From contig JADGQP010000057.1 of NCBI GenBank assembly GCA_017881705.1, forward strand, positions 1 to 6,580: a stretch of DNA of 6,580 bases. The letters run 5' to 3'. Below, piece after piece: positions 4,626-6,580 of this stretch. Under the pieces are notes generated by a model that saw only the letters and a program-made list of their open reading frames with translations, had not been told where the DNA came from and searched no databases. The translations under genes were made by a program, and so were the position numbers. The stretch comes from Christensenellaceae bacterium (GTDB taxonomy: Bacteria; Bacillota; Clostridia; Christensenellales; Aristaeellaceae). Position 1 is the stretch's first letter; the number at the start of each line of letters is the position of its first letter.

Positions 4626-5845
4626 GAACGGATATGCCGACGCTGACGGTGGAAGAGCTTAACGAGTACGTTCGCAAAAGCCTTGCAGGCGATCCGATGC
4701 TGCGCGGTTTACGGCTGAAGGGCGAACTGAGCAATTTTAAACGCCATGTATCCGGACATTGGTATTTTACGCTCAAGGACAGCCAAAGCGCCGTCAACTG
4801 CGTCATGTTCCGCTCGGCGGCGATCGGCGTAACCTTTTCCCCGACGGATGGGCAGCGTGTGGTGCTCCGCGGCAGTGTGGGACTGTACGTTAAAACCGGT
4901 TCCTATCAGTTCTATGCCGAAGGTATGGAACAGGACGGCATGGGCGAGCTGTACCTGCGTATGGAGGCGCTGAAGAACAAACTTGCGGGGGAAGGGCTGT
5001 TTGACGCGGCGCTGAAAAAGCCTCTGCCGCTTTTCCCAAGAGGGATCGGCATCATCACCAGCGGTACGGGCGCGGTGATCCATGATATCGCCCGTGTTGC
5101 CTGGCGGCGCGATCCGGGGATGCCGCTGTACCTATATCCGGTGGCGGTGCAGGGGCAAGGCGCGGCGGAGCAGATTGCCCGGGCGCTTGGTGTGATGGAC
5201 CGGCTGGACGACGTGGATGTGATCATTGTAGGGCGCGGCGGAGGCAGCGTGGAGGACCTGTGGCCTTTCAACGAAGAAGTGGTGGCACGCGCCATTGCAA
5301 GCTGCCATAAGCCTGTGGTGAGCGCCGTGGGGCATGAAACGGATTTTACGATTGCGGATTTTACAGCGGACCTGCGCGCGCCTACGCCATCCGCAGCGGC
5401 GGAGCTTACGGTGCCTCCGCGGGACGCGCTCGCCGCCGAAATTGCCAAACTTCGCTTTCGTCTGTCGCGCGCGGGGGTCGCGGCGGCGGCGGAAAAGGAA
5501 GCCGTGCTGGCCGGTTTGCAAAGACGGTTAGCCGAACGTTCGCCGTCAAACCAACTTCACTCGGCAACGGAAAGGTCAGCCGCGCTGGGCGCGCGGCTCG
5601 CGCTGCTTTGCCAAACGCAGTTGGTGGCGCTGAGCGGCAGGCTTGGGGCTGCGGTAGCGCGCGTAAACGCTGCGGGGCCGGAGGCGACCCTGCAAAGAGG
5701 CTACGCACTGGTAAAGCAAGGCGGCAAGGCGGTTTCGGGCACAGCGGAACTTGACGCTGAGCACCCTTTTACCGTTATACTGCGGGATGGTTGGATTGAG
5801 GCGAAGGCGAACCTTGTGGTGAAAGGCAGGGAGGAACGGCCGTGA
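4622..5845 (+). CDS. xseA: Exonuclease VII large subunit
   Basis: XseA is the catalytic subunit of exonuclease VII, which degrades single-stranded DNA to oligonucleotides in the cytoplasm and works with several XseB subunits. The 407-residue protein opens with an OB-fold DNA-binding domain, about residues 8-103 (LTVEELNEYV, LKGELSNF, SGHWYFTLKD). The catalytic domain follows, with VGRGGGSVEDLWPFNEE (203-219), GHETDFTIADFTADLRAPTPS including H238, D241 and R252, then a helical stretch rich in Ala and Arg, and the C-terminal TLQRGYALV (356-364). It is shorter than the E. coli enzyme (about 456), mainly in the helical region, as in many Bacillota. The start is ambiguous: GTG 4622 overlaps the folD stop as GTGA, but ATG 4634 has a GGGTGA site (4620-4625) eight bases upstream and gives MPTLTVEEL. 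I list the longer form. The end overlaps xseB by four bases. Confidence 0.95.
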   Translation: MRTDMPTLTVEELNEYVRKSLAGDPMLRGLRLKGELSNFKRHVSGHWYFTLKDSQSAVNCVMFRSAAIGVTFSPTDGQRVVLRGSVGLYVKTGSYQFYAEGMEQDGMGELYLRMEALKNKLAGEGLFDAALKKPLPLFPRGIGIITSGTGAVIHDIARVAWRRDPGMPLYLYPVAVQGQGAAEQIARALGVMDRLDDVDVIIVGRGGGSVEDLWPFNEEVVARAIASCHKPVVSAVGHETDFTIADFTADLRAPTPSAAAELTVPPRDALAAEIAKLRFRLSRAGVAAAAEKEAVLAGLQRRLAERSPSNQLHSATERSAALGARLALLCQTQLVALSGRLGAAVARVNAAGPEATLQRGYALVKQGGKAVSGTAELDAEHPFTVILRDGWIEAKANLVVKGREERP

Positions 5846-6111
5846 GCGTGAAAAAGAAGAACGCGGAACCGACTTTTGAAGAGGATCTGGCACGGCTGGA
5901 AGCGCTAGCCGATACAATGGAGCAGGGGGAACTCCCGCTGGAAGAGTTAATGGCTGCCTATGAGGAAGGCGCCGCGCTCGCCAAGACGCTTCAACAGCGC
6001 CTAAGCCGCGCCAAAGCTCGCCTGAGCGAAGTAAAAGCGGACAAGGATGGCAACATCGTAACGGTTATTAGCCCGATTGCCGAGCAGGACGAGCCGGAGG
6101 ACGACGTGTAA
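5842..6111 (+). CDS. xseB: Exonuclease VII small subunit
   Basis: XseB is the small helical partner of XseA; several copies bind the large subunit's helical region to form active exonuclease VII. The 89-residue product carries the family pattern TFEEDLARLEALADTMEQG and ELPLEELMAAYEEGAAL (11-46), then a second helix (AKTLQQRLSRAKARLSEVK). The last 20 or so residues, ending DEPEDDV, are an acidic tail that makes it a little longer than the usual 60-80 residues. The GTG start overlaps the xseA stop as GTGA, and GGGAGGA (5829-5835) is six bases upstream; this strong site fits the need for more XseB than XseA. ispA follows after 32 bases. Confidence 0.95.
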   Translation: MSVKKKNAEPTFEEDLARLEALADTMEQGELPLEELMAAYEEGAALAKTLQQRLSRAKARLSEVKADKDGNIVTVISPIAEQDEPEDDV

Positions 6112-6143
6112 AACCATCCGGGCTTTTAAAGAGGAGGCGTTCC

Positions 6144-6580
6144 ATGGAACAGTCGCTGGCCACTTACGCAGCGATGGTGGACGAGGCGCTTGCTGCCGCC
6201 CCGCTGCTGCGAAACGCGCAGGGCGAGGCTGCCAAGGCTTCGACGATTCCCCCCGCGCAGGACGCGATTCCGGAGCCGCTGAAAAGCGCCATGCGCTACA
6301 GCCTTCTCCTGCCGGGCAAGCGCCTGCGGCCCGCGTTATTGCTGGCAAGCTGCCGTTTGCTCAAAGAGGACTGGCCAACCGCAATGCCCTTTGCGATATC
6401 GCTGGAAATGGTGCACGCCTATTCGCTGATTCACGATGATCTCCCCGCGCTGGATAACGACGATCTGCGCAGGGGACAACCGACCAACCACCGGGTTTTC
6501 GGCGAAAATGTTGCAATTCTGGCGGGCGATGGGTTATACTCGCTTGCGTTTGAAACCATGCTGGCGGCTGCGCTCACCTG
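6144..6580 (+). CDS. ispA: Short-chain polyprenyl (farnesyl/geranyl) diphosphate synthase, N-terminal part
   Basis: The product is a head-to-tail prenyltransferase that joins isopentenyl diphosphate to an allylic diphosphate to make geranyl or farnesyl diphosphate, the precursors of undecaprenyl lipid carriers and quinones. The frame is open from ATG 6144 to the window end (145 complete codons); the C-terminal half, with the second Asp-rich motif, is missing. Visible are PGKRLRPALLL (57-67), EMVHAYSLIHDDLPALDNDD with the first Asp-rich motif DDLPALD (98-104), RRGQPTNH (109-116) and AILAGD (124-129). The DDx4D form of the motif is typical of bacterial FPP/GPP synthases. GAGGAGG (6131-6137) lies six bases before the ATG. 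Oddities are P57 where the family usually has glycine (GGKRLRP) and an N-terminal region before AMRYS that is somewhat longer than in E. coli IspA. Chain length of the product cannot be told from this fragment. Confidence 0.92.
   Translation, partial: MEQSLATYAAMVDEALAAAPLLRNAQGEAAKASTIPPAQDAIPEPLKSAMRYSLLLPGKRLRPALLLASCRLLKEDWPTAMPFAISLEMVHAYSLIHDDLPALDNDDLRRGQPTNHRVFGENVAILAGDGLYSLAFETMLAAALT

Noticed and set aside
1..6580. CRISPR array, tRNA, rRNA, insertion sequence or prophage
   Set aside because: No regularly spaced repeats, cloverleaf-like segments, terminal inverted repeats or transposase/phage motifs were seen; the window is almost entirely housekeeping coding sequence.

Overview
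The window looks like a conserved housekeeping gene cluster from a GC-rich member of the Bacillota, most likely class Clostridia. I base this on the order Asp23-family protein, amaP, DUF2273 protein, nusB, Kae1/TsaD-like protein, folD, xseA, xseB, ispA, on strong AGGAGG-type ribosome binding sites, and on frequent GTG starts. No species can be named from the sequence alone. All genes lie on the + strand, and I see no mobile element, CRISPR array, tRNA or rRNA.

Layout: bases 1-272 are the C-terminal end of aspartyl-tRNA synthetase (aspS). A short intergenic gap (273-374) holds a good SigA-type promoter (TTGTCA, 17 bp spacer, TATACT with a TG extension) with a small palindrome just upstream of its -35 box. 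This promoter probably drives the rest of the window. A membrane/envelope-stress module comes first: an Asp23/DUF322 protein with a long acidic tail (375-1055), the two-helix membrane anchor AmaP, also with a long tail (1131-2009), and a tiny DUF2273 membrane protein (2036-2263). A strong intrinsic-terminator-like hairpin (1060-1100) separates the Asp23-family gene from amaP and may keep the soluble protein in excess of its anchor.

The second half is information processing and one-carbon/isoprenoid metabolism: nusB (2322-2759), a divergent Kae1/TsaD-like ASKHA protein (2766-3731), folD (3774-4625), xseA and xseB (the two subunits of exonuclease VII, each joined to the upstream gene by a 4-base GTGA overlap), and the 5' part of a short-chain polyprenyl diphosphate synthase (6144-6580, cut by the window end). 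Gaps between genes in this half are under 60 bases, so one long transcript is likely. No stretch of more than 300 bases lacks a gene.

I found no clearly new multi-gene system. The points most worth a second look are the divergent Kae1-family protein beside nusB, the hairpin inside the asp23-amaP unit, and the matching basic-then-acidic tails on the Asp23-family protein and its presumed membrane anchor.
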